A program made the position numbers and the translations under genes. Source: Candidatus Parabacteroides intestinigallinarum (lineage in GTDB: Bacteria; Bacteroidota; Bacteroidia; Bacteroidales; Tannerellaceae). Taken from it: a DNA stretch of 44,855 nt. Of this stretch, positions 1 to 7,915 are shown piece by piece. Location: the NCBI GenBank assembly GCA_019114945.1, contig DXEN01000029.1:1-44855 (forward strand), written 5' to 3'. Each line of letters starts with the position of its first letter. The stretch's first letter is position 1. The notes beneath the pieces are model-generated. The model saw nothing but the letters and a program-made list of their open reading frames with translations. It was not told the DNA's origin and did no database searches.

Positions 1-66
1 AAAATGATCCAGTATTTCCGAAGGCAGCACGATACGCGCAAGCACTTCCAGTTGATTCCTTTCCAT
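1..66 (-). CDS. 5' end of a transposase-like gene (partial, runs off the left edge)
   Basis: An ATG at 66-64 on the minus strand opens 22 codons that run off the left edge of the window. They begin MERNQLEVLARIVLP and continue SEILDHF. This resembles the short N-terminal region protein that accompanies ISAon1-type DDE transposases in Bacteroidota, which typically starts with a leucine-rich stretch and an ILP(S/E)EIL-like phrase. Only 22 residues are visible, so family membership is inferred from memory of that motif and cannot be confirmed here. No terminal inverted repeat can be assigned on this side. An ordinary chromosomal gene start is the alternative. Confidence 0.45.
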   Translation of the reverse strand, partial: MERNQLEVLARIVLPSEILDHF

Positions 67-133
67 AGGACAAAGGTCGGATTTATTAGGGAATTTGAAA
101 ATAAATCCCCATCAATTTTCTACTGTCCCCAAT

Positions 134-220
134 TATGCGCGTATGTGCCTTGGCCAACGCACGTATGTTAAAATGCCAACGCACCTACGTGAGTTGGGCA
201 ACGCACGTATGTGCCAAGGG
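134..220. repeat. Cluster of four GCACGTATGT-type repeat units
   Basis: Four copies of a unit close to CAACGCACGTATGT lie about 22 nt apart, at roughly 135-147, 154-168, 176-190 and 199-213; the third reads CACCTACGTG. The outer edges carry CCTTGGC (148-154) and GCCAAGG (212-218), so the block can also fold on itself. The 27 nt at 154-180 are identical to the reverse complement of 30491-30517, so this belongs to a dispersed family. It lies between the partial transposase-like gene and recG. Nothing indicates that it is translated. Confidence 0.8.
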
Positions 221-286
221 AAGAGTCGCCCAAAAGGGAACGACACCAAGATGCGGAAGAAACAAGGATAAGTCCGGCTTTTTGTG

Positions 287-294
287 TATTTTCG
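287..294 (+). promoter_or_regulatory. Candidate -7 element for recG
   Basis: TATTTTCG followed by CGA fits the Bacteroidota -7 consensus TAnnTTTG with one change. It sits about 38 nt upstream of the chosen recG ATG. No good -33 TTTG is found at the expected 19-21 nt distance. The same word TATTTTCGCG precedes tRNA-Trp, metY and the HAD phosphatase gene, which supports it. Confidence 0.4.
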
Positions 295-331
295 CGAAGA
301 GGGAAATAAAATCATCATACAGAGAGCCATC

Positions 332-2428
332 ATGCTGGATTTGGATAAACGAGCGATTACCTATTTGCCGGGCGTAGGCCCGAAGAAGGCGGAGATTCTC
401 CGGAAAGAGGCGGAGATCACGTCGTACGAGGACTTGCTTTTTTATTTCCCCTATAAATACGTGGACCGGAGCCGCTTCTACACGGTAGCCGAGGTGAACG
501 GGAACATGCCTTACATCCAGCTAAAAGGGCGAATCCTCTCCTTCGACACCTTAGGCGAGGGACGCACCCGGCGCTTGGTGGCACGGTTCGCCGATGGCAC
601 GGGAACGATCGACCTCGTGTGGTTCAAGGGGTTGAATTACGTGACGGAGAAATACAAGACGAACACGGAATACATCGTCTTCGGGAAACCGACGGAGTTC
701 GGGCACGTCTACAACATCCCCCACCCGGACATCGACACGCCCGACAAGGCGAACCAAGTGGCCAAGGGATTGACCCCTTTCTACAATACCACCGAGAAGA
801 TGAAGAAAGCCTTCCTGAACTCGCGGGCCATCCAAAACCTTCAATACACGCTGCTCAGCCAGCTGAACTGGCGCTTGCCGGAGACGTTATCGCCGGACGT
901 GCTGGCGCGTACCCGAATGATATCGCTGACAGAAGCGATACGGAACATCCATTTCCCCGAGTCGGCGGATCGCCTGCGCGACGCCCGGCTCCGACTAAAG
1001 TTCGAGGAGCTGTTCTTTATCCAGCTGAACCTGCTACGCACGGCAGGCCTCCGGAAACGGAGCTTGCGCGGCATCCCCTTTCCCACCGTGGGGCATTACT
1101 TCCTGACCTTTTACAACGAATACCTGCCGTTCGAGCTGACCAACGCGCAGAAACGGGTGGTACGCGAGATACGCGCCGACTTAGGCAGCGGGCGGCAGAT
1201 GAACCGCCTGTTGCAAGGCGACGTGGGGAGCGGGAAAACCTTGGTGGGGCTGCTGGCGATGCTGCTCGCGCTGGACAACCATTGCCAAGCCTGCCTGATG
1301 GCACCCACGGAAATCCTGGCGACACAACACTACGCCACGGTGATGGGATTCCTGAAAGACATGGACGTGAAGGTGGCCCTCCTGACCGGCTCGACCAAGA
1401 AACGGGAACGGGAGAAGCTGCTACCCGCGATCGCCAGCGGGGAAATCCAAATCATAATCGGCACGCACGCCTTGATAGAGGAGACGGTCGTCTTCGCCTC
1501 GCTGGGTCTGGCGATTATCGACGAGCAACACCGCTTTGGCGTGGAGCAACGCGCCCGGCTCTGGAAGAAGAACCCGCAAACCCCGCACGTGCTGGTGATG
1601 ACCGCCACTCCCATTCCCCGCACCCTGGCGATGACGCTGTATGGCGACCTGGACGTCTCCGTAATCGACGAGCTACCGCCGGGCCGCAAACCGATACGCA
1701 CGCTCCACCGCTACGACAACAAGAAAGCGGAGCTATATGCCTTCCTGCGCGAGGAGATTCGCCGGGGGCGGCAAGTTTACGTGGTCTATCCCTTGATAGA
1801 GGGAAGCGAGAAGCTGGACTACAAGGACTTGGAAGCGGGCTACGAGACCTTCCAGGAGGTATTCCCGGAATACAAGGTCCGCATGCTGCACGGCCGGATG
1901 AAAGCCGCCGAGAAAGAGGAGGTGATGCGGGAATTCGCCTCCGGCGAGGCCCAGATACTCATGGCGACCACGGTAATCGAGGTGGGCGTGAACGTGCCAA
2001 ACGCTTCCGTAATGGTGATTGAGAGCGCCGAGCGCTTCGGCCTCTCCCAGCTGCACCAATTACGGGGACGCGTAGGGCGCGGGGCGGAGCAATCGTATTG
2101 CGTCCTGGTCTCCTCGTACAAGCTGAGTGCCGACACCCGCAAACGGCTGGAAGTGATGGTAAACAGCACCGACGGCTTCGAGATCGCGGAAGCCGACCTG
2201 CGCCTGCGCGGCCACGGCGACCTGGAAGGAACCCGGCAAAGCGGCGAGGGCATCGACCTGAAAATAGCCAATTTGGCAGCCGACGGCCAACTGCTTCAAT
2301 ACGCCCGCGACATCGCCGCCCAAATCCTTGACGAAGACCCGGACTTATTGTCCGAACAACACCGAATCTTGAGCGAACGCCTGAAAACGCTCTTCGAGCG
2401 AAAGATTAATTGGGGCATGATCAGCTAA
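332..2428 (+). CDS. recG: ATP-dependent DNA helicase RecG
   Basis: RecG is a superfamily 2 helicase that regresses stalled replication forks and branch-migrates Holliday junctions. The 698-residue product has the RecG layout: an N-terminal wedge/OB region (about 1-260, including the helix-hairpin-like LPGVGPKKAEIL near the start), then two RecA-like motor domains. Walker A is GDVGSGKT at residues 296-303, motif II is DEQH at 397-400 (the DEQHRFG form typical of RecG), motif III is TATPIPRT, and the motif VI region reads QLRGRVGRG. I chose the ATG at 332 because RecG homology begins there (MLDLDKRAITYLPGVG) and AGAGAG lies just upstream; an in-frame ATG at 284 would add 16 residues without RecG character. 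It appears to be a single gene with its own promoter. Confidence 0.96.
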   Translation: MLDLDKRAITYLPGVGPKKAEILRKEAEITSYEDLLFYFPYKYVDRSRFYTVAEVNGNMPYIQLKGRILSFDTLGEGRTRRLVARFADGTGTIDLVWFKGLNYVTEKYKTNTEYIVFGKPTEFGHVYNIPHPDIDTPDKANQVAKGLTPFYNTTEKMKKAFLNSRAIQNLQYTLLSQLNWRLPETLSPDVLARTRMISLTEAIRNIHFPESADRLRDARLRLKFEELFFIQLNLLRTAGLRKRSLRGIPFPTVGHYFLTFYNEYLPFELTNAQKRVVREIRADLGSGRQMNRLLQGDVGSGKTLVGLLAMLLALDNHCQACLMAPTEILATQHYATVMGFLKDMDVKVALLTGSTKKREREKLLPAIASGEIQIIIGTHALIEETVVFASLGLAIIDEQHRFGVEQRARLWKKNPQTPHVLVMTATPIPRTLAMTLYGDLDVSVIDELPPGRKPIRTLHRYDNKKAELYAFLREEIRRGRQVYVVYPLIEGSEKLDYKDLEAGYETFQEVFPEYKVRMLHGRMKAAEKEEVMREFASGEAQILMATTVIEVGVNVPNASVMVIESAERFGLSQLHQLRGRVGRGAEQSYCVLVSSYKLSADTRKRLEVMVNSTDGFEIAEADLRLRGHGDLEGTRQSGEGIDLKIANLAADGQLLQYARDIAAQILDEDPDLLSEQHRILSERLKTLFERKINWGMIS

Positions 2429-2450
2429 TATGTTGTCAAACATATTTTAT
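2427..2450 (+). terminator. A+T-rich hairpin at the recG stop codon
   Basis: AATATGTT (2427-2434) and AACATATT (2439-2446) form an 8-bp stem with a 4-nt loop that overlaps the recG stop codon and is followed by TTAT. The stem has only two G/C pairs, so it would be weak. Confidence 0.4.
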
Positions 2451-2532
2451 TATAACGCATTATGTCACAGAACGTTCGAGACGCCGTTTCACATTTATCC
2501 AAACTCATTGCGGAAATTTTTCGTTAATTGTT

Positions 2533-2563
2533 TTTGTCGGCTTATATGAAATACCGAACTTTG
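2533..2563 (+). promoter_or_regulatory. Candidate promoter for the M23/LysM peptidase gene
   Basis: TTTG at 2533-2536 and GAACTTTG at 2556-2563 are separated by 19 nt, matching the Bacteroidota -33/-7 arrangement with one mismatch in TAnnTTTG. It would give a 5' leader of about 65 nt. Confidence 0.4.
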
Positions 2564-2634
2564 AAGGTGACAATCAGGCAGAGATGCCCGACCGTTGCAT
2601 TTTCCTGTTTTCAAATAAAGACAATATTCGAAAA

Positions 2635-3876
2635 ATGAGTATAAAGAAATTTCTATTCATCTGTTGTGCCGCGATGATGGCATCAGCCGCGAACGCCGAA
2701 GATCCCGAAAAGCCGGAAGCTCCGGAAACATCCAACCACCCCACCCATCAATTGATGGACCAGCGTGTGTCTGAATTGATGGCGGATCGGGTGAGCTTCA
2801 AGAAAGACCTCGTGCTGAAAGAACTCGCCGAGATGAGCGAGTTGGCGGAATTGGAAGCGAAGGAGAACCTGATGTTCCCCGCCGACGAGTTGTACGGCGA
2901 ATGGACCAACCAGTGGGTAAATCCGTTCCGCGGCAAGAAAGTGGACTACCCGGATTCGTGCGTGATAGACTGCTCCACGTTCGTATTACCCATCGACACG
3001 ATGACACGCGTCACCTCTAAATACGGGCCGCGCCGTCGGCGAATGCACCGAGGCATCGACATCAAGGTACAGATAGGCGATACAATCCGCGCCGCTTTCG
3101 ACGGGAAGGTGCGCATCAAGAACTACGAGCGCCGGGGCTATGGCTATTATCTGGTCATTCGCCACCCGAACGGATTAGAGACGGTATATGGACATCTGTC
3201 CAAATTCCTGGTCGGGCTGAACGACATCGTCCGTGCGGGCGAGCCTATCGCCTTGGGCGGCAATACGGGACGCTCCACCGGCTCGCATCTGCATTTCGAG
3301 ACCCGCTTCTTAGGGCAAGCCATCAATCCCGCCGAAATTATCGACTTCGAGAACAGCGTGCCACATCAAGACCAATACGTGTTCCGCAACGTCAAGATCA
3401 ACGGACGCAAGAGCAATATCTACACCTCATCGAACAACCAGATGGTATATCACCGGGTAAAATCGGGCGATACGCTGGGTAAGATCGCACGCATCTACGG
3501 GACGACCGTCAGCGAGCTGTGCCGGTTGAATGGATTGAGAAGCACGTCCATCTTACGGATTGGCCAATCCATCCGTTGCAACGCAGGTGTCGAGGTGACG
3601 AAGAAAGCGACCGCGAAGAAGACGACCCAATCCACCGCAAGCAACACAAAGAAGATAACGGTGCAAGCCGGCTCGTCCGCCGCGGCCTCGTTAGGGCAGA
3701 CCGCCAACGCGGATAACACCACGGAAGCCACGCCGGTTTATCACCGCATCCAGTCGGGCGACACGCTGGGCGCCATCGCCCAGAAATACGGAACGACGGT
3801 GCGCCGGCTGTGCGAGTTGAACGGCATCACACGAACGACCGTATTGCGCTTGGGACGCACGTTGCGTTGCTCATAA
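2635..3876 (+). CDS. Secreted M23 (LytM-type) peptidase with two LysM domains
   Basis: This predicted cell-envelope protein probably cuts or remodels peptidoglycan cross-links, or activates other hydrolases. The 413-residue product starts with a signal peptide (MSIKKFLFICCAAMMASAANA). An M23 domain spans roughly residues 120-245 and has all expected zinc and catalytic residues: H138xxxD142, H187 in YGHLS, and H218xH220 in HLHFE. Two LysM peptidoglycan-binding modules follow, each starting YHR(V/I)xSGDTLG, at about 272-316 and 369-413, joined by a Ser/Thr/Lys/Ala-rich linker. The start at 2635 is preferred to an in-frame ATG at 2410, because the 75 extra codons would overlap recG and bury the signal peptide. 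The intact catalytic set argues against a degenerate EnvC/NlpD-like activator, but its exact substrate is unknown. Confidence 0.92.
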   Translation: MSIKKFLFICCAAMMASAANAEDPEKPEAPETSNHPTHQLMDQRVSELMADRVSFKKDLVLKELAEMSELAELEAKENLMFPADELYGEWTNQWVNPFRGKKVDYPDSCVIDCSTFVLPIDTMTRVTSKYGPRRRRMHRGIDIKVQIGDTIRAAFDGKVRIKNYERRGYGYYLVIRHPNGLETVYGHLSKFLVGLNDIVRAGEPIALGGNTGRSTGSHLHFETRFLGQAINPAEIIDFENSVPHQDQYVFRNVKINGRKSNIYTSSNNQMVYHRVKSGDTLGKIARIYGTTVSELCRLNGLRSTSILRIGQSIRCNAGVEVTKKATAKKTTQSTASNTKKITVQAGSSAAASLGQTANADNTTEATPVYHRIQSGDTLGAIAQKYGTTVRRLCELNGITRTTVLRLGRTLRCS

Positions 3877-3893
3877 AAACGATTTAAAAGAGT

Positions 3894-4439
3894 ATGCCCA
3901 ATACGAAAGAACAATTTGACAAAGTCATCTCGCTCTGCCGGGAAGTATTCGAGAAGAAACTGGCGGATTACGGGCCATCGTGGCGCATCATGCGCCCCTC
4001 GTCGGTGACGGACCAGCTCTATATCAAGGCGAATCGCATCCGCAGCTTAGAGATTAAAGGGACCAGCCTGATCGACGAGGGTATACGTCCGGAGTTTATC
4101 GCCATCGTGAATTACGGCGTAGTCGGACTCATCCAATTGGCGTTGGGCTTCGCCGACACGACCGACATTACCCGGGAGAGAGCGTTGGAGCTGTACGACC
4201 AATACATTACCGAGACCAAGGAACTGATGTACGCCAAGAACCACGACTACGACGAGGCGTGGCGAGGAATGCGCGTCAGCTCGTACACCGACTTGATCCT
4301 GATGAAAATCTATCGCACCAAACAAATCGAGAATCACGACGGGAAAACGCTCGTCTCGGAAGGCGTGGACGCGAATTATAAGGACATGATTAACTATGCG
4401 CTCTTCGGACTGATCAAACTGGAATTTGGAGAGGAGTAA
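3894..4439 (+). CDS. DUF1599 domain protein
   Basis: The 181-residue protein contains two copies of the DUF1599 (nucleotide modification-associated domain 1) unit. The repeats are visible as KKLADYGPSWRIMRPSS near residue 22 and AKNHDYDEAWRGMRVSS near residue 109, each followed by a Tyr/Leu-I-K-rich helix and a G(V/L)xxLIxLxxGF-like end. It is predicted to be soluble and cytoplasmic, and its biochemical role is unknown. Its stop is 6 bp before the next start, so it is almost certainly co-transcribed with the DoxX-like gene and probably tpiA. To my knowledge DUF1599, DoxX-like, tpiA, SPOR and folE genes keep this order in other Bacteroidales, which suggests a long-standing but unexplained grouping. 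Confidence 0.88.
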   Translation: MPNTKEQFDKVISLCREVFEKKLADYGPSWRIMRPSSVTDQLYIKANRIRSLEIKGTSLIDEGIRPEFIAIVNYGVVGLIQLALGFADTTDITRERALELYDQYITETKELMYAKNHDYDEAWRGMRVSSYTDLILMKIYRTKQIENHDGKTLVSEGVDANYKDMINYALFGLIKLEFGEE

Positions 4440-4445
4440 ATCCCC

Positions 4446-5729
4446 ATGCGAGGCAAGGAGACACTGAAAAAAATCATCGCAGAAGGCTGCCGCCTGCTGG
4501 TGGGAGCCGTGTTTGTCTTTTCCGGGACAGTGAAGGCCGTAGACCCGATGGGCGGGGCAATCAAAATAGACGATTACCTGACGGCGTTCGGGTTAGAGTC
4601 GCTTCAGCCCTTCTCGGTACTGCTCTCATTCAACCTCTCGGCGGTGGAATTCACGTTAGGCATCTGCCTGCTGCTGGGCGTCTATCGGCGTTATACCACC
4701 TTCCTCACCTTGGCGCTGATGTGCTTTATGACGCCGCTCACCCTTTATCTGGCGCTGTTCAATCCCGTATCGGACTGCGGCTGCTTCGGCGACGCGATCG
4801 TAATCAGCAACTGGCAGACTTTCTACAAGAACATCGTATTGCTATCCGCCTCGATTTACCTGTTTATCCAGAACCAACGCCTGACACAAGGCTTCAGTTT
4901 TCACGCGTATTGGTTCGTGGCGCTATGGGCCTACGCGTTCGCGATCGGTTTCGCATATCGCAACTACAACCATCTGCCCATCGTCGATTTCCGTCCGTAT
5001 AAAATAGAGGCGAATATCCCGGCGCTGATGTCTATCCCCGAGGGAGCGCCGGCGGACGAATACCGTTATTCATTCATCTACGAGAAAGACGGCGTACGGA
5101 AGGAATTCACGCTGGACGACGCGCCGGCGGACGATAGCACGTGGGTATTCGTGGATTCCAAGACAGAACTGATCAAGCAAGGCTATGTGCCACCCATCAC
5201 GGATTTCATCGTCTTCGACGGGAACGGCGAGGACGTGACGGAACAATTGCTTCAAGACCCGAAAGGGCTGTTCCTGCTCATCGCCCCTCACCTGGAAGAC
5301 GCCGATGACGACCGGATTGACGAGATAAACAACGTCTACGACTACGCGTTGGAAAATGGCATGGATTTCTACGGCGTGACCGGCTCGTCGGAGGAAGCCA
5401 TCCTGCGCTGGAGCGACAACACCGGCGCCGAATATCCTTTCTTGATGGCGGACGAGGTAACGCTAAAAACCATCATCCGCTCCAATCCGGGCCTGGTATT
5501 GCTGCGGGAAGGCACCATCCTGATGAAATGGCATTACAACGATATCCCGCCCGAGGAAGCGCTGCCGGCTACCGTAGAGGCCTGTCTCGCGGGAAATAGC
5601 GGCTGGAAAGCGAAAGAAGAGGACCGCATATTAACCAACCTATTAAGTTTTGCCGTACCTTTGTCGTTGGTTTGGTGTTATGACTATCTCCGCTATCGAC
5701 GGCGGCGGAAAACGAAAGATACGGAATAA
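4446..5729 (+). CDS. DoxX/MauE-like membrane protein with a thioredoxin-like region
   Basis: This 427-residue inner-membrane protein starts with a DoxX-type four-helix unit (about residues 10-150: FSGTVKAVDPMGGAIKIDDY, then FTLGICLLLGVYRRY and CGCFGDA). A fifth helix lies near 160-175, followed by a long extracytoplasmic part (about 180-395) and a final helix ending in RYRRRRK. The last 120 residues of the soluble part (LFLLIAPHL, then NPGLVLLREGTILMKW) look like the second half of a TlpA/DsbE thioredoxin fold, but no CxxC is present. DoxX/MauE proteins are linked to redox protein maturation; the CGC in the N-terminal unit could be redox active, but that is inference. It lies between the DUF1599 gene (6 bp) and tpiA (32 bp), probably in one operon. 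Confidence 0.8.
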   Translation: MRGKETLKKIIAEGCRLLVGAVFVFSGTVKAVDPMGGAIKIDDYLTAFGLESLQPFSVLLSFNLSAVEFTLGICLLLGVYRRYTTFLTLALMCFMTPLTLYLALFNPVSDCGCFGDAIVISNWQTFYKNIVLLSASIYLFIQNQRLTQGFSFHAYWFVALWAYAFAIGFAYRNYNHLPIVDFRPYKIEANIPALMSIPEGAPADEYRYSFIYEKDGVRKEFTLDDAPADDSTWVFVDSKTELIKQGYVPPITDFIVFDGNGEDVTEQLLQDPKGLFLLIAPHLEDADDDRIDEINNVYDYALENGMDFYGVTGSSEEAILRWSDNTGAEYPFLMADEVTLKTIIRSNPGLVLLREGTILMKWHYNDIPPEEALPATVEACLAGNSGWKAKEEDRILTNLLSFAVPLSLVWCYDYLRYRRRRKTKDTE

Positions 5730-5761
5730 GATTATTCATTACATATTTAAATTATTGAGTT

Positions 5762-6523
5762 ATGAGAAAGAACATTGTTGCAGGAAACTGGAAAATGAAC
5801 ACGACTCTCGCCGAGGGTCTCGCTTTAGCGAAAGGTTTGGACGAGGCATTGAAAGGGAAAACCCCGAAGTGCGACGTGATTATCGGTACTCCGTTCACGC
5901 ACTTGGCAAGCGTCGCGGCCGCTATCGACACGAATAAGATCGGCGTAGCCGCCGAGAACTGCGCCGACAAGGAAAAGGGCGCTTACACGGGCGAGGTATC
6001 CGCCGCCATGGTCGCTTCCACGGGCGCTAAATACGTAATCTTGGGCCACTCCGAGCGTCGCGCTTACTATCACGAGACTCCGGAGATCCTGAAGACGAAA
6101 GTAGAGTTGGCATTGGCAAACGGCTTGACCCCGATCTTCTGCATCGGCGAGGTATTGGCCGAGAGAGAGGCCGGCAAGCACTTCGAGGTGGTTGACGCGC
6201 AAATCGAAGGCTCATTGTTCAACCTGTCCGCCGAGGATTTCGGCAAGATCATCCTGGCATACGAGCCGGTTTGGGCAATTGGCACAGGCAAGACCGCTAC
6301 AGCCGACCAAGCGGAGGAAATCCACGCACACATCCGTCAGACCTTAGCCGCTAAATACGGCAACGAGGTAGCTGAGAACTGCACCATCCTGTACGGTGGC
6401 AGCTGCAACGCCGGCAACGCGAAGGAGTTGTTCGCCAAACCGGATGTAGACGGTGGCTTGATCGGTGGCGCTTCCTTGGCTGTCGAGAAATTCATGCCGA
6501 TTATCGAGGCTTTCAACGACTAA
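5762..6523 (+). CDS. tpiA: Triosephosphate isomerase
   Basis: It interconverts dihydroxyacetone phosphate and glyceraldehyde 3-phosphate in glycolysis and gluconeogenesis. The 253-residue length is standard. Catalytic residues are all visible: K11 in GNWKMN, H96 in LGHSERR and E168 in [12 protein letters not shown]. The phosphate-binding loop near the end reads [10 protein letters not shown], followed by [10 protein letters not shown]. The gene follows the DoxX-like gene by 32 bp and is followed by a palindromic element that could end the transcript or stabilise its 3' end. Confidence 0.97.
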   Translation: MRKNIVAGNWKMNTTLAEGLALAKGLDEALKGKTPKCDVIIGTPFTHLASVAAAIDTNKIGVAAENCADKEKGAYTGEVSAAMVASTGAKYVILGHSERRAYYHETPEILKTKVELALANGLTPIFCIGEVLAEREAGKHFEVVDAQIEGSLFNLSAEDFGKIILAYEPVWAIGTGKTATADQAEEIHAHIRQTLAAKYGNEVAENCTILYGGSCNAGNAKELFAKPDVDGGLIGGASLAVEKFMPIIEAFND

Positions 6524-6540
6524 GCATATCTATTTGATGT

Positions 6541-6692
6541 GAGGCTGTGTCCAAATTAGGCATTGGCACGCAGATGACGCAAAGGGCGCGGATTCGCGCA
6601 GACTTATTTAATTATAAATCCTAAAAAACAATCCGCGTTCATCCGCTCAATCCGCGTCATCCGCGTGCTTTTCCGTGATTTGACACATCCTC
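6541..6692. repeat. Large imperfect palindromic element between tpiA and the SPOR gene
   Basis: The outer arms are GAGGCTGTGTCCAAAT at 6541 and ATTTGACACATCCTC ending at 6692. An inner pair, about 6567-6598 with 6636-6668, is built from CGCGGAT/GATGACGC words and pairs imperfectly around an A+T-rich centre. The first 29 nt match the reverse complement of 10368-10396 (the rubrerythrin terminator) at 28 positions. This looks like a MITE- or REP-like intergenic element; it contains no coding frame. Confidence 0.7.
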
Positions 6693-6718
6693 TTCCTATA
6701 TTTTAAACAGAATCACCC

Positions 6719-7261
6719 ATGACGCGAAAAATCCCTTGCTTCTTGTCAGCGCTCGCGCTGTTGGTCGCCGCATCCGCATACGGACAGACGCGGACGCTAC
6801 CGGTGTCGGCCGACACGGCGATGCCAGCCGATACGGTCGTGCCGCGCTCCACGATATTCGATGCGTTCCAGCGTCCCGAAGCGGGAAAAGGCATTGTGGC
6901 CGTCCATCAATCCGACGCTATCGAACGGCTGATAGGCGAACGTATGCGTGGCGCAAACGTGGAGACCACGGATAGCCTGACCTATCTGAAAGTACCCGGA
7001 TTCCGTACGCAAGTCTTCTCCGGCAACAACCAACGGGCCTCCAAGGACGAGGCTTTCCGGAAAGAGGAAGAGATCAAGGAGCTTTTCCCTGACGTGCCGA
7101 CCTATGTGACCTACGACGCCCCGTTCTGGAAATTGCGCGTCGGCGACTTTCGCTCGCACGAGGAGGCTTATCACCTGATGCGCCAATTGATGAAAGCGTT
7201 TCCCGCTTTCGGGAAAGAGATGTACATCGTACGGGAAGAGATTCAAATTCCATTAGACTAA
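6719..7261 (+). CDS. Exported SPOR-domain protein
   Basis: The 180-residue protein begins with a signal peptide ([22 protein letters not shown]). A low-complexity Asp/Thr/Ala/Pro segment follows, then a C-terminal SPOR domain at about residues 95-175. The domain is recognisable from the start of its first strand ([12 protein letters not shown]), the central [17 protein letters not shown] and the closing [14 protein letters not shown] domains bind denuded glycan strands in septal peptidoglycan, so a cell-envelope or division role is likely. It ends 7 bp before folE and is probably co-transcribed with it. Confidence 0.87.
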   Translation: MTRKIPCFLSALALLVAASAYGQTRTLPVSADTAMPADTVVPRSTIFDAFQRPEAGKGIVAVHQSDAIERLIGERMRGANVETTDSLTYLKVPGFRTQVFSGNNQRASKDEAFRKEEEIKELFPDVPTYVTYDAPFWKLRVGDFRSHEEAYHLMRQLMKAFPAFGKEMYIVREEIQIPLD

Positions 7262-7268
7262 AGAGAAC

Positions 7269-7862
7269 ATGACAGAAAGAAACGAGGAGGAGATACTGCG
7301 GGCACGGACGGCTTTGACCGGCCATTATAAGGAGATATTGGGCTTATTGGGCGAGGACGCGAGCCGCGAGGGTTTGCTGAAAACGCCCGAGCGGGTAGCG
7401 AAAGCGATGCAGTTCCTCACCAAAGGCTATCGCGAGGACCCGGAAGCGGTGCTCCGCTCGGCGATGTTCCAAGAGGAGAATTACAAGCAGATGGTCATCG
7501 TGAAAGACATCGATTTCTTCTCGCTCTGCGAGCACCATATGCTGCCCTTCTTCGGGAAGGCGCACGTCGCCTATATCCCACGAAAATATATCACGGGATT
7601 GAGCAAGATCCCGCGGGTGGTGGACATCTTCGCCCGCCGCTTGCAAATACAGGAACGCCTCACCATGCAGATTAAGGATTGCATCCAACGCACGCTGGAT
7701 CCGCTGGGTGTGATGGTCGTCATCGAGGCGCAGCACATGTGTATGCAGATGCGCGGCGTCGAGAAACAGAACTCCTTGACCACCACTTCCGACTTCACCG
7801 GCTTCTTCCAGCAAGCCAAGACACGTGAGGAGTTCATGAACCTGATCAAGCACAACCGCTGA
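7269..7862 (+). CDS. folE: GTP cyclohydrolase I
   Basis: It converts GTP to 7,8-dihydroneopterin triphosphate, the first step of tetrahydrofolate synthesis. The 197-residue protein has the zinc ligands of the FolE type I family: C87 and H90 in [10 protein letters not shown] and C158 in MCMQMRG, followed by [11 protein letters not shown]. The [16 protein letters not shown] phrase is also diagnostic. No THF-riboswitch-like structure is seen upstream; the gene is most likely read together with the SPOR gene 7 bp before it. Confidence 0.97.
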   Translation: MTERNEEEILRARTALTGHYKEILGLLGEDASREGLLKTPERVAKAMQFLTKGYREDPEAVLRSAMFQEENYKQMVIVKDIDFFSLCEHHMLPFFGKAHVAYIPRKYITGLSKIPRVVDIFARRLQIQERLTMQIKDCIQRTLDPLGVMVVIEAQHMCMQMRGVEKQNSLTTTSDFTGFFQQAKTREEFMNLIKHNR

Positions 7863-7876
7863 CCTTACACGGAGCA

Positions 7877-7895
7877 CGCCCGTGTTACACGGGCG
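7877..7895. terminator. G+C-rich hairpin between folE and the SulP gene
   Basis: CGCCCGTG and CACGGGCG form a perfect 8-bp stem with a 3-nt TTA loop, placed between convergent genes. No T-run follows on either strand, so if it terminates transcription it is an imperfect intrinsic terminator. Confidence 0.45.
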
Positions 7896-7915
7896 CGCAT
7901 CCGCATGGTCCTCTC

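Noticed and set aside
134-220. Possible CRISPR array
   Set aside because: The repeat units are only 10-14 nt, the spacing is about 22 nt with little spacer variety, and no cas gene is present.
619-2022. 467-codon open frame in another frame of recG
   Set aside because: It has no recognisable domain, is Arg/Gly/Pro-rich as out-of-frame high-GC coding DNA usually is, and lies wholly inside the well-supported recG gene.
2410-2634. Extended N-terminus of the M23 peptidase
   Set aside because: The 75 extra codons overlap the end of recG, contain no domain and would place the signal peptide internally.
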